Positions 1 through 8,266 of a stretch of 37,186 nt of DNA are shown here, piece by piece. This DNA comes from JAJYSO01 sp964451785 (GTDB taxonomy: Bacteria; Bacteroidota; Bacteroidia; Flavobacteriales; Flavobacteriaceae). The first letter of the stretch is position 1; every line of letters begins with the position of its first letter. The notes under the pieces were generated by a model that was not told the DNA's origin, made no database searches, and saw only the letters and a list, made by a program, of their open reading frames with translations. The stretch lies in NCBI GenBank assembly GCA_964451785.1, contig CAYVJG010000031.1:1-37186 (forward strand), written 5' to 3'. Made by a program: the position numbers and the translations under genes.

Positions 1-1
1 T

Positions 2-259
2 TTAGCTGAAAAATGTGTAGATGGCATTACGGCTAACACCGACCACTGTGCTCAACTAGTAATGAACAGCATCGGCATTGTAACGCAACTCAACCCGTTA
101 TTGGGTTATGAAGCCTGTTCAAGTATTGCTGGCGAGGCGCTAAAAACCGGCAAAAGTGTACACGATATCGCGGTTGTAGAACGTCAACTTTTAACCCAAG
201 AAAAGTGGGATGAGATTTTTACAGCAGAAAATTTGATTCGTCCAAAATTTATGAAGTAA
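2..259 (+). CDS. aspA: Aspartate ammonia-lyase, C-terminal fragment
   Basis: Only the last 85 codons lie in the window; the frame is open from base 2, so the start is off the left edge. The visible part contains NSIGIVTQLNP, GKSVHDI, an E-R-x-L-L-T segment and NLIRPKF at the end, which match the C-terminal domain of the fumarase/aspartase superfamily and resemble AspA more than fumarase. Aspartase deaminates L-aspartate to fumarate and ammonia in the cytoplasm. The catalytic serine loop is not in view, so activity cannot be judged. A strong terminator follows 23 bp after the stop, so this gene ends its transcript. Fumarase C is the main alternative. Confidence 0.88.
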   Translation, partial: LAEKCVDGITANTDHCAQLVMNSIGIVTQLNPLLGYEACSSIAGEALKTGKSVHDIAVVERQLLTQEKWDEIFTAENLIRPKFMK

Positions 260-282
260 ACTCAAGTTCTTTTTAAAATTTT

Positions 283-319
283 AAGGCGAGTCTGACTAAG
301 TAAGGCTCGCCTTTTTTTT
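283..319 (+). terminator. Intrinsic terminator of aspA
   Basis: An 8-bp stem AAGGCGAG (283-290) / CTCGCCTT (306-313) is followed by a continuous run of T. It lies just after the aspA stop codon and points the same way. Confidence 0.9.
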
Positions 320-416
320 GGTCTTTAGTTCAATAATTATTACACTAATTTATTGTGTTGTATCAATTCTGTCCTAAATGAACAACATAAATATTTAGAG
401 ATGACTTGATAGGGTT

Positions 417-498
417 CTGCCCTACGGGCAGGATAAGCCAAGGCTAGACTACCACAGGCTTGCGCCTGTGGTTAATCATATATTGCCCATACGGGCAA
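417..498 (+). repeat. Triple-hairpin repeat, copy 1
   Basis: Three successive hairpins: H1 CTGCCC/GGGCAG (417-431), H2 CCACAGGC/GCCTGTGG (452-471) and H3 TTGCCC/GGGCAA (483-498). H2 and H3 are separated by the 11-nt string TTAATCATATA. A 20-nt spacer separates H1 and H2. The same layout recurs at 807-887 and, inverted, at 648-731. Nothing in the unit looks coding. It could be a REP-like mobile palindrome or a structured RNA; the sequence alone does not decide. Confidence 0.8.
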
Positions 499-647
499 AA
501 CAAAAATTCACACCTGGGAGTAATCATTCACAGTCCCATCTAGAACAACTTCAATAAAACTTAATAGATTTTGTAATCGTATACGAACTCTGTCTGAGTT
601 TACAACCCTATCTATACGTCGCTAAATCTTGTAACCTTGCGTAGACC

Positions 648-731
648 TTGTCCGGAGGACAATATATGATTAACCGTAAGATTTATCTTACGGCAAGTAA
701 AAGCAACCTAAAGCACTCGCCCGTAGGGCGA
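648..731 (-). repeat. Triple-hairpin repeat, inverted copy 2 with different stems
   Basis: Read on the minus strand this has the same order as copy 1: H1 TCGCCC/GGGCGA (717-731), H2 CCGTAAGAT/ATCTTACGG (674-693), the invariant TTAATCATATA, then H3 TTGTCC/GGACAA (648-662). H2 shares almost no sequence with copy 1 yet still pairs perfectly, and H1 and H3 carry paired substitutions. The H1-H2 spacer is a few bases longer than in the other copies. Confidence 0.75.
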
Positions 732-806
732 CACTAAAATAATATTCTATGAGTTACATACTGTCTATACATCATATTATTATACATACTCAATACAAAT
801 AGCGTT

Positions 807-887
807 CTGCCCTACGGGCAGGATAAGTCGAGATTAGACAACCACAGGCTCGCGCCTGTGGTTAATCATATACTGCCCTTCAGGCAG
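807..887 (+). repeat. Triple-hairpin repeat, copy 3
   Basis: Same orientation as copy 1. H1 CTGCCC/GGGCAG (807-821), H2 CCACAGGC/GCCTGTGG (842-861), TTAATCATATA (862-872) and H3 CTGCC/GGCAG (873-887). In H3 the outer T-A pair of copy 1 is a C-G pair. The H1-H2 spacer differs from copy 1 at several places, while H1 and H2 stems are identical to it. Confidence 0.8.
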
Positions 888-930
888 GGGAAGTAGCACT
901 ATCAAAAGATTGGCGAAAATATTTTCACTT

Positions 931-1047
931 TTAAATCGTGGTAATCGGAATTTCGGCTTGTTGAATTTTGTTCATATAATCCTCAGGGTATTGGTAAAAC
1001 AACTGGTCTTGGGAATAGTTGTTTTCTTTTATTCTATCATCTAGCAA
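931..1047 (-). pseudogene. Possible 3' remnant of an unidentified gene, 38 codons
   Basis: A minus-strand frame beginning inside the last codons of the upstream transporter gene and ending in TAA at 931-933 encodes a polar, protein-like stretch including QLFYQYPEDYMNKIQQ and ending in IPITTI. There is no ATG in a sensible position; a TTG at 1047 is the only candidate start, and a stop codon lies just before it in frame. The composition is unlike random AT-rich translation. I read it as the tail of a lost gene joined to this locus by deletion. A tiny real gene or chance cannot be excluded, and I do not recognise the family. Confidence 0.35.
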
Positions 1048-1967
1048 CTAATCAACTGACAATTTATAAGTGTTGTTTCCATTTGAACCGTGGGGTGGTG
1101 AATGTTATGCTTTTTCATTAGTTGCAGAATAGAATCTAGAATATGATTTTCCTCATTTTTATACGCTGTATTGACCACAGCGTGCAGCGAACCTATATGA
1201 AAATTTCCATCCATAGTCCAGATATGCAAATCGTGAATATCTTCAACTCCGTGTAATAGCCTTATTTCATCAGACAATTGTTTGGCATCGACATTTTCAG
1301 GAACTGATTGTAATAAAATTTTCATTGTCGCAATGCTGTTTTGTGTGGCATTATAACCAATAAAAACGGCTACAGCTAAAGTAAGTACTCCGTCTATCCA
1401 ATACCATCCGGTGTAATAAATTACTATTGCGCCTATCAAAACAGCCACCCAACCTAATACATCTTCTAATAGATGCAGCATAATTGCTTTGCTGTTAAAG
1501 TCGGCGTTGTGCGAATGGGGATGACTGTGTTGATGCGAATGCCCGTTTGATTGTTTAATTTTTAGAAAAGCAAATCCGTTAACAGCGATGCCTAAAATAG
1601 CCAATCCCAACATCCCCATACTGTTTACGGGTTCAGGGTGCAAAAAAGATTGATAAGCGCTTACTACCATAAAAACGGCACCTATTAGTAAGAACAAAGA
1701 CATTGCTAAAGCCGATAATAACGAAAATCTTTTATAGCCAAACGAAAATTTGGGACTACGGCCTTTTTTAGAAAACTTTTCTAATAATACGGCTATCCCA
1801 ATAGCAATTGCATCGGTAAAATCGTGGAATGCATCGGCAATGATGGCTGTTGAATTGGTAAATATTCCACCTATAATTTCTATGATTGAAAAGAATAGAT
1901 TGAGCCAAAAGGCGAGTGAAAGTTTCCCATTATGGGAATGATGGTGATGATGATGTGAATGTGACAT
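1041..1967 (-). CDS. czcD: Cation diffusion facilitator, Zn/Cd/Co efflux (CzcD-like)
   Basis: 308 residues, typical for the CDF family. Proteins of this family exchange cytoplasmic Zn2+ or related divalent metals for protons across the inner membrane. The N-terminus carries eight histidines in the first 12 residues. Six hydrophobic segments follow, with H48-x3-D52 in helix II and H165-x3-D169 in helix V forming the expected tetrahedral metal site. A His-rich loop (about 143-153) lies between helices IV and V as in zinc-type members. The C-terminal cytoplasmic domain (about 210-300) contains the DIHDLHIW motif. It is the last gene of a leftward operon, 17 bp after the siderophore-interacting protein. 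Metal specificity is inferred. Confidence 0.92.
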   Translation of the reverse strand: MSHSHHHHHHSHNGKLSLAFWLNLFFSIIEIIGGIFTNSTAIIADAFHDFTDAIAIGIAVLLEKFSKKGRSPKFSFGYKRFSLLSALAMSLFLLIGAVFMVVSAYQSFLHPEPVNSMGMLGLAILGIAVNGFAFLKIKQSNGHSHQHSHPHSHNADFNSKAIMLHLLEDVLGWVAVLIGAIVIYYTGWYWIDGVLTLAVAVFIGYNATQNSIATMKILLQSVPENVDAKQLSDEIRLLHGVEDIHDLHIWTMDGNFHIGSLHAVVNTAYKNEENHILDSILQLMKKHNIHHPTVQMETTLINCQLISC

Positions 1968-1984
1968 TGTATTTAAATTTTAAT

Positions 1985-2704
1985 TTATAATCCTTTTTTC
2001 CCTTCAAGCCAATACCCCTGAGATAGTATCCGTCCTGAGTAGCTTTTTTTCTTGAGAACCCTTCTTATCACCTGAATTGAGTGTACATTTCCTGTTAAAA
2101 TAAAACTAACTTCTTGTCGATCAATCGTTTGAAAAATCTGTAACTTATGTAGCTCTTTTTCATTATTAACTACACTATTTGGCGGAAAAACACGAGTGTG
2201 TTCTAATCCTAATAATTCCGGGACATTTTCATTATGCTGATTTAATTCGAAGTAGAATCGATAGTGATGTTTATTCTTTTTTAAAACAGGTAAAAATGAA
2301 CAAGCAAGTCCTAGAGAAGTTTCATCGCCAAAAATAAATTGGTGTTTTACATTCGGATTGTATAATTTTTTCCCTCTTGGAATACTTATTTTCAATTTAT
2401 CTCCAACACTCAATGAATTTATGTAGCTGCTTCCAACCCCCTTTCTATTGAGGTAAAAGATAATATCCAGAATACCAGTCTTTACATTGTGATATGCCGT
2501 TGTATAATTTCTAAATTCCGTATTGCTTACCCGGATCGCATTAGCGAAACCTATTTGAAAATTCATTCGTGATAAATCGCCTCGAAAACGAATTCTTTTA
2601 ATGTCGGAACTGAGATATGTGTAGCCTAAAACTTGCACATCGCACATTATAGCATCCACATTTTCTGTTAAATCTGCAGCCCATTTTGGAAGTTTTGAAA
2701 GCAT
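1985..2704 (-). CDS. Siderophore-interacting protein, FAD-dependent ferric reductase family
   Basis: 239 residues from the ATG at 2704. An in-frame TTG at 2731 would add nine residues, but no ribosome site favours it and family members start near the ATG. An N-terminal FAD-binding barrel (about 20-115) contains RNYT (65-68), the flavin-contacting motif. The C-terminal half has GDETSLG (126-132), the SIP-family signature, and ends in GYWLEGK. Known members use NAD(P)H or ferredoxin electrons to reduce ferric siderophores and release iron in the cytoplasm. It sits between an AraC regulator 79 bp upstream and a metal exporter 17 bp downstream, so a metal-responsive role is likely. The donor and substrate cannot be read from sequence. 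Confidence 0.85.
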   Translation of the reverse strand: MLSKLPKWAADLTENVDAIMCDVQVLGYTYLSSDIKRIRFRGDLSRMNFQIGFANAIRVSNTEFRNYTTAYHNVKTGILDIIFYLNRKGVGSSYINSLSVGDKLKISIPRGKKLYNPNVKHQFIFGDETSLGLACSFLPVLKKNKHHYRFYFELNQHNENVPELLGLEHTRVFPPNSVVNNEKELHKLQIFQTIDRQEVSFILTGNVHSIQVIRRVLKKKSYSGRILSQGYWLEGKKGL

Positions 2705-2783
2705 CTTTTTACATTTTAAGGTGTAATGCAAAAGAACGATGGGTTATCTATTTGAACAATAGTAAAAAACGGTATTCATTGGA

Positions 2784-3638
2784 CTAATCAAGGTTTTTGT
2801 TTCGAAACGTCAAAGCACTCATTCCTGTATTTTTAGTAAAAAGGCGTGAGAAATAAGGGTAATCATCATATCCTAACTGGGTCGCAATTTCTTTTACAGA
2901 TCTATTAGAATGGTAAAGTAAGCGCTTTGCTTCTAAAATAATGCGTTCTTGTATGTGATGCGAAACTGAAAGTCCTGTTGTTTTTCTTACACATTCATAC
3001 AAATACGAAGGCGATATATGCATTGTTCTAGCATATTCAGAAGGGCGCTTTTTCGTGGTAAAGTTTTGCTCTAGCAAGCCTTTAAAATCCCTGTAAACAA
3101 TTTCAAATCGAGAAAGTTTATCCGTAGGTTTTGCTGTTTCTAAATAGTGAGAAAGTATTAAAGCCACTAACGCATTGCTATTATCTTTTAATAAACTTTG
3201 GTATAGCCTGTCGGGTTTCCGTTTAAAAGAGTTGATACATAATTTTAATGTGTCAAGAATGACAGTCATTTTCTGAGGCTGTAACACCAAAGGTTTAACG
3301 GGAACAATTTCTTCTAATAAGTGTAGATATTCAGAATTTAGGTTTTCATTGTCTATCAATAAGCCGTAAATAACTATTTCATTTGATTGTACAATTCGAT
3401 GTACTTGGTTAGGATGAATATAAAAAACGGACGATTGTTCTGTATCAAATTTCTTAAAATCGACTTCAAAGCTAATCGTTCCCTCTACCTGAACAATAAA
3501 AAAATGAAAGTCGTGTCGATGCGCATAATTTGTCTGTTCTAGTGAAATATCTTGAGCTGACATTTTTCCAACCATAATTCCGATATCATTTTCATCAGAA
3601 AGCGAGTGTATGGGAATAGATTTCGTTTTTTTTAGCAT
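2784..3638 (-). CDS. AraC family transcriptional regulator with N-terminal cupin
   Basis: 284 residues, normal for AraC proteins with an effector domain. The N-terminal half has a cupin-like HRHDFHFF segment (about 41-48) followed by beta-rich sequence. The C-terminal third holds the two helix-turn-helix motifs, with ISPSYLYECVRKTTGLS for the first and VKEIATQLGYDDYPYFSRLF for the second. The ATG at 3638 has an AGGA about 6 nt upstream. It is the first gene of the AraC, SIP, CDF run, all leftward. AraC regulators next to siderophore-interacting protein genes are common and usually answer to iron or siderophore status; that effector is inference here. Confidence 0.9.
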   Translation of the reverse strand: MLKKTKSIPIHSLSDENDIGIMVGKMSAQDISLEQTNYAHRHDFHFFIVQVEGTISFEVDFKKFDTEQSSVFYIHPNQVHRIVQSNEIVIYGLLIDNENLNSEYLHLLEEIVPVKPLVLQPQKMTVILDTLKLCINSFKRKPDRLYQSLLKDNSNALVALILSHYLETAKPTDKLSRFEIVYRDFKGLLEQNFTTKKRPSEYARTMHISPSYLYECVRKTTGLSVSHHIQERIILEAKRLLYHSNRSVKEIATQLGYDDYPYFSRLFTKNTGMSALTFRNKNLD

Positions 3639-3664
3639 TGCTCATCCTATTGTGTCTATTATGC

Positions 3665-3709
3665 CAAAGATAAGTATTCAAAACGATTTACAAGTTTTTT
3701 AAAACTTGT
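3665..3709 (-). promoter_or_regulatory. Promoter-like element and palindrome upstream of the AraC gene
   Basis: On the minus strand TATCTTTG (3672-3665) fits the Bacteroidota -7 consensus TAnnTTTG. About 18 nt further upstream is CTTG, an imperfect -33. That region overlaps an inverted repeat ACAAGTTTT/AAAACTTGT with a 2-nt centre (3690-3709), a possible binding site for the regulator itself. The palindrome could instead be read as a weak terminator of the upstream gene, but no T-run follows it. Confidence 0.45.
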
Positions 3710-3783
3710 CGATTGCTATGATTTCATCTTACTTAATCGCGATTATTCATTTAATATATGACTAAAAATCACTCTTCATCTGT

Positions 3784-5520
3784 TTATTTTTTCTTTTCTT
3801 TCCACTGTGCAAAAAGAAAAATTTCGGCTTGCGTAATATGAGTGTTTTTAGGGCTTGTGCTAAGCGATAGGTATTTGATAAACACTTTAAAATGGCCTAA
3901 CTCATTTTTTATGTCATATTCTGTTTGCAGTTTTTCTTTGGAAGAAGAATAAATAGACTTGTCCATAACGGCCTCTAAAAAACTGCTGTCCAATTTTATG
4001 CTGATTACTTCTAGACTATCCTTTTTAATCACTAAATTCTGATTGTCACTAACTAGGTGGAGTGGCTGCGGTTTGTCAGAATGAGAAGTTAATTTCAACG
4101 TGTAGAAATCAGCGTATTCTGCAATATCTGTGTGCAGCTGACTATCAATCTGAGAGGTGTAATAGCTGGTGTTATAATCTTTTAAATTTCCTTTAATTCC
4201 TAGTGAATCAACAATTCGCTTTCGCATAGCATAACGCGTATGAACTGTAAACGATGAATCAGGATTAAATCCTATAATAGGCTTTAATTGGTCTAGTGCG
4301 TGGTGGTCTTGAAAATAGGTCAATACGCTGTTTAAGCGCGAAAATTCTTCTTCTGTAAGTGTATGTGTTTCGGGGTCAACTTGGGCAAGAATCTCTTTAA
4401 ACTCATTCATTTGTGATCGCAATGACACCTTAAAAGCACTCCAAGGACCCAACGTACTCAAGATGGCTAACACAAAAACAGAAATAGGCAACACCCGCAT
4501 TTGTTTATTCTTGGCGAATAAGAGGTAAAGTGTAATGCCTAAAATCCAGCAGTCTAATAGCAATAAAAAGTAGCGCGCTTCTGTAAATCCATAATCGGCA
4601 AGACGCCTAAAAATGGCAATAAACAATAAGATGAGCAAGGGCAGCAATAAAATTTGAAACCAGGGATGGAATTTATTGATAAGCGCTGAAGATTGTCGTT
4701 TTTTAAGGGGATGAATGATAATGTGAATGATAAATCCTAAAATAGACAAAGCCGTGATGAGTCCCGACAACCAACCTTCCGGCAACTCCCAAGCGATTAT
4801 TATTTTTAAACCGTACAGATAGAGAATGATAAAATAGAGAATAGTCAACGGAATCAAGATGAACTTTACCAAAACCACAATGGGTTTGTTAAACACAAAA
4901 TCAGTTTGTTGCTGAATCTGTTTAGGAAAGTCGTAGAGGTAAATGATGGTGTTGATAATTCCTAAACAAAATACGAATAGATTGCCGTAAATATCATCGT
5001 CAAAATTTATATTGAACAAAGCGTCAGAAGCCAAAACGGCGAGTACAAGTCCGAGATACAAAATTCCTGAATACAACAAACTTCGCCCGACGGCTATCAT
5101 AATATTTTTAAGATAATTCCAGTACGCTACATTGTGATATCCTTTTATAAAGGGCGCAAAAAACACAAATAGATGGCCTGCCAGCACATACAACCAAAAT
5201 CGGATATAAGCTGTAGCTGAGCCATTAGAATCAGGTGAAATCGGCAAGCTAAAGTAAAAGAGCACCAACAAAGCCAGCGGAATAATTTTTAACCACAGCC
5301 ACTTTTTAGGTTGTTTAAATTGTTCGATCAAAAACTGTGTACCAATCAACCAACTTACCCCCAAAATAAAAATCAAATCTAGGCGATAAGCTTTTTCAAA
5401 TAAAGCATTGTTACTTATTTCGACACTAAAATGAACGCTTCCTATGATTACCCAAATAACGGTAAGCGGAAAGCGTTTAAAGACTTTTAGGGATTTGATT
5501 TTGAGGTCTTTGAAATACAT
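3784..5520 (-). CDS. DUF4153-like polytopic membrane protein
   Basis: 578 residues. The first 370 are almost entirely hydrophobic helices, about a dozen, starting after a short cationic segment (KRFPLTVIWVIIG). The last 200 are soluble and polar, probably outside the membrane, with many Ser, Thr and Asp residues and no enzymatic motif I can name. The N-terminal pattern fits DUF4153 proteins of Bacteroidota, whose function is unknown. It is flanked by 145 bp and 134 bp of intergenic DNA and looks monocistronic. Confidence 0.7.
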   Translation of the reverse strand: MYFKDLKIKSLKVFKRFPLTVIWVIIGSVHFSVEISNNALFEKAYRLDLIFILGVSWLIGTQFLIEQFKQPKKWLWLKIIPLALLVLFYFSLPISPDSNGSATAYIRFWLYVLAGHLFVFFAPFIKGYHNVAYWNYLKNIMIAVGRSLLYSGILYLGLVLAVLASDALFNINFDDDIYGNLFVFCLGIINTIIYLYDFPKQIQQQTDFVFNKPIVVLVKFILIPLTILYFIILYLYGLKIIIAWELPEGWLSGLITALSILGFIIHIIIHPLKKRQSSALINKFHPWFQILLLPLLILLFIAIFRRLADYGFTEARYFLLLLDCWILGITLYLLFAKNKQMRVLPISVFVLAILSTLGPWSAFKVSLRSQMNEFKEILAQVDPETHTLTEEEFSRLNSVLTYFQDHHALDQLKPIIGFNPDSSFTVHTRYAMRKRIVDSLGIKGNLKDYNTSYYTSQIDSQLHTDIAEYADFYTLKLTSHSDKPQPLHLVSDNQNLVIKKDSLEVISIKLDSSFLEAVMDKSIYSSSKEKLQTEYDIKNELGHFKVFIKYLSLSTSPKNTHITQAEIFLFAQWKEKKK

Positions 5521-5654
5521 AAATGTATATTGATTATAACTTATTCTCTAAAATTAGTTAAAAGGTATTAAATACAATCTTCTTAAGCACAAAACAATTA
5601 ACTTATCAAAGCGTCTTGCGGAGTTAGCATTACAATTTGTTTTTAATAACTAGA

Positions 5655-6941
5655 TCACTTTATCTTATAAAAAACACCTTCCAGTGTGGCATTATGCCCA
5701 AAATAATACGGGCAAGGGTTCTCATTGGTATAATAGACTAACATAAAATTTTTGAAGAAAAAAGCCTGTATATCAATTGCACAGTCGGGGCCGCTTTTTA
5801 CAGAATACGCAAACGAATTGCCTTGCAGCTTCACCGTATCTTTCTTTATTTCTGCCATATTTCGTGCTGGAGCGCTTGTGACAGAAAAGGCCTGAACTTC
5901 TAGTTTATCATTGCCAAGCACTCTTACTTTCCACTCACCTAGAGGTCCTTTTTCGCCAAATTGATAGTAATACTCACCTGCATAATTTGCAGAAATAGTC
6001 TCAATTATAGGCGTAGCTATCAAGCTGTCTTTTTGCGTTAATTTCAATTTATAACTTGTAGGATTATAGGGTTTTATCCACTCTGCCTTAAAGTTATTTT
6101 CCTTTTTATCTCCTCGAATAACACCTGATATTTTCCCGTCTTCCTGAAATTCACTTAAATAAAAATCACCTTCCTTATCTTCATAGCCTAAAAGTGGAAT
6201 CGGTATTTTTGCTTTTATATTAAGATACGTAATACTGCCGATTACCAAATCACCATATCGCCCATAAGGAATTCCGTAAAATTTGTGGTAACGCAGGCAA
6301 ACAGGAATATTATTGCCCAATTTTCCTTCCCAAACTTCGTCTTTAAGCTGATTGATGCCATAGGTCTTTACCAAATAACGGCGTACTCCTCTTTTTAGAG
6401 AAGCTGTATTTTCAGCTAGGAACAAATCATAGGATTTTTGTTCATTGCCTAAAAAGCTTAAGGGAAAATTCAACCTGACGTTCATTGTAGGCAAGGTTAT
6501 TATATGAGGTGCCTTTATATCAACATACTGCCAGTTGGCAATATACTCATCTGTCAATAAATTAGCACTACTCTGTCCGCTACCATCATGACTTGCTGGT
6601 CCAAAATTGTAATAAGTCATGCCGATGAGTCTAATTTTTTTGTGCTCTTGTGAATATCTATACTGCATGGTATACCCGGAACGCATATAATTCCAAGACA
6701 GTTTAAATCCATTCTTAGTCTCTTCAATGTTCTTTTTCATGCCTTCATCGGCACAGATTGAATTCACCCTTAGTTGGAAATTCTGTGTAGACAATTTAAT
6801 GACCAAAGGAGCTTTAGGATTATCTAAAAAAATTGAATCCTTTATCCCATCAAAATCGAGGTCTTTGACTAATTTATCTTGTGCCTGCATCACCCCAGTA
6901 TAAAGTAATAGCAAAAATATCGGGATTAATTTCAGGCTCAT
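5655..6941 (-). CDS. Secreted protein of unknown function
   Basis: 428 residues. The start carries a clear signal peptide (LIPIFLLLLYTGVMQAQ, cleavage near 20). Immediately after it, DLDFDGIKDSI resembles the DxDxDG calcium-binding loop found in VCBS/FG-GAP and dockerin-like proteins. The rest is beta-rich with many aromatic residues and no family I recognise; it lacks a T9SS sorting tail, so a periplasmic location is likely. A TAACTTTG -7-like element lies on the minus strand at 6985-6978 but no -33 was found. Confidence 0.75.
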   Translation of the reverse strand: MSLKLIPIFLLLLYTGVMQAQDKLVKDLDFDGIKDSIFLDNPKAPLVIKLSTQNFQLRVNSICADEGMKKNIEETKNGFKLSWNYMRSGYTMQYRYSQEHKKIRLIGMTYYNFGPASHDGSGQSSANLLTDEYIANWQYVDIKAPHIITLPTMNVRLNFPLSFLGNEQKSYDLFLAENTASLKRGVRRYLVKTYGINQLKDEVWEGKLGNNIPVCLRYHKFYGIPYGRYGDLVIGSITYLNIKAKIPIPLLGYEDKEGDFYLSEFQEDGKISGVIRGDKKENNFKAEWIKPYNPTSYKLKLTQKDSLIATPIIETISANYAGEYYYQFGEKGPLGEWKVRVLGNDKLEVQAFSVTSAPARNMAEIKKDTVKLQGNSFAYSVKSGPDCAIDIQAFFFKNFMLVYYTNENPCPYYFGHNATLEGVFYKIK

Positions 6942-7187
6942 AGCAGTTTAATTTTCAACTAGTTTCAATCAATTGTACAAAGTTAAGCTTTTCGCCAATA
7001 ATTATATTAATCGGAGACCGACCTGTCCAGTTGATAGGTATTGCTCGGAGTTATGAATAGACTAACTATCAATTTTATACAGCAGATTAAATATTAACAA
7101 AAATGCTCTTTTTATACGTAAATTTAAGCTTAATTTTAAACATTTAGGCCTTCAATATAAGAAACCAAAAAACATAATCTAAATGAA

Positions 7188-7730
7188 ATGGAAACATATA
7201 TCTCAATATTAAGAGGAATTAATGTAAGCGGCAAGAACATTATCAAGATGGCTGATTTGAAAGCAATGTACCAATCCATGCTCTTTGAAGAAGTCAAAAC
7301 CTATATTCAAAGTGGAAACGTTATTTTTAGGACTAATGAAAATGACACCAAAGCGTTAGAAGACTTAATTACTCAAAAAATAAAGAATTCCTTCGGATTC
7401 GACGTTCCGGTTATTGTATTCAAATCCGACACATTGGCAGCTATTGTAGCACATAATCCTTATGTAAAACGGGAAGAAAAAGATACTTCTTTTATGCATA
7501 TTACATTTTTAGCTGAACCCCCAAAAACTTTTGACAAAGAACAGATTGTCAACAAAAAAAAGGCCGATGAAGAAATTAGTTTTTCTGATAAGGTTCTTTA
7601 CTTGTATTGCCCTAATGGTTATGGCAAAACGAAATTAACGACTTCTTTTCTTGAAAAAAAGCTGAATGTGAAAACAACAACGAGAAATTGGAAAACCACA
7701 CTGAAACTTTTAACCTTAGCAACACAATGA
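7188..7730 (+). CDS. DUF1697 family protein
   Basis: 180 residues, the usual size. The N-terminus YISILRGINVSGKN and the following LKAMYQSMLFEEVKTYIQSG match the DUF1697 pattern (LLRGINVGGKN ... V.TYIQSGNV). The C-terminal part has the expected YLYCPNGYGKTKLT segment near residue 142. The fold is an alpha-beta domain of unknown biochemical role. It lies 88 bp before a Cdd1-like gene in the same direction and the two may be cotranscribed. ATG at 7188 gives the conserved N-terminus exactly. Confidence 0.88.
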   Translation: METYISILRGINVSGKNIIKMADLKAMYQSMLFEEVKTYIQSGNVIFRTNENDTKALEDLITQKIKNSFGFDVPVIVFKSDTLAAIVAHNPYVKREEKDTSFMHITFLAEPPKTFDKEQIVNKKKADEEISFSDKVLYLYCPNGYGKTKLTTSFLEKKLNVKTTTRNWKTTLKLLTLATQ

Positions 7731-7818
7731 AGAAATTTAAAGTTTAAATGAGGTGGATTCAAGTCACAAATGCAACAGTATTCTGAGAACAGAAAACAAA
7801 TTAACTTTTAAGATTAAT

Positions 7819-8094
7819 ATGGACGCAAAACAGATTCAAAAAGACCTAACTTGTATTCCGGGTATTGGAAAGTCTAATGCTACAGATTTATACAATATAG
7901 GTATCATAAAAGTTGAGGACTTAAAGGAGAAAGATCCACAAGAACTCTATGAACAATCTAATAAAATCGTGGGATGCACTCAAGATCGTTGTTTGTTATA
8001 CACTTTTAGATGTGCCGTTTATTATGCAGAAACACCAAAGGAAAATCAAGAATCTGAAAAACTTAAATGGTGGAATTGGAAGGACAAAATATAA
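7819..8094 (+). CDS. Cdd1-like helix-hairpin-helix protein (pathogenicity locus family)
   Basis: 91 residues from the ATG at 7819. An upstream in-frame GTG (7753) would add 22 residues of unlikely sequence. A helix-hairpin-helix motif with IPGIGKSNATDLYNIGI (13-29) is followed by VGCTQDRC (51-58) and a C-terminal WWNWKD. This matches the small Cdd1 family, in which conserved cysteines follow the HhH motif. HhH motifs bind DNA non-specifically, but the function of Cdd1 is unknown; the name comes from its presence near a clostridial pathogenicity locus. It stands at the left edge of the repeat array. Confidence 0.8.
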   Translation: MDAKQIQKDLTCIPGIGKSNATDLYNIGIIKVEDLKEKDPQELYEQSNKIVGCTQDRCLLYTFRCAVYYAETPKENQESEKLKWWNWKDKI

Positions 8095-8160
8095 ATACAC
8101 AAATGCCTTGCACTCTCCTTATTCGTGCAGACTCGTGTAATTCGTGGCTAAAAAACTTAA

Positions 8161-8266
8161 ACCATTAAGGCATTAAGAGTAGTGAAGTTATTTCCTTCTT
8201 AATGATCCTTAACTTCTTAATGGTTTTCTGTTCCATACTCATGTCACCCATAGCTAAAAAACTTGA
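8161..8266 (+). repeat. Palindromic about 107-bp repeat, unit 1
   Basis: Complete unit. The first half folds through nested arms: outer ACCATTAAG (8161-8169) with CTTAATGGT (8216-8224), and inner CATTAAG (8171-8177) with CTTAATG (8198-8204). The second half is an unpaired tail ending in GCTAAAAAACTTGA. A partial tail of a preceding unit (TTCGTGGCTAAAAAACTT) is visible at about 8141-8158. Confidence 0.9.

Noticed and set aside
2705..2731. Nine extra N-terminal residues of the siderophore-interacting protein from a TTG start
   Set aside because: ATG at 2704 is closer to the family start and the TTG has no ribosome site.
7755..7766. 12-mer GGATTCAAGTCA shared with 30907-30918
   Set aside because: Tens of shared 12-mers are expected by chance in a window of this length; flanks do not match.
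7753..7818. GTG start extending the Cdd1-like protein by 22 residues
   Set aside because: The added sequence is not like the family; ATG at 7819 matches the conserved start.
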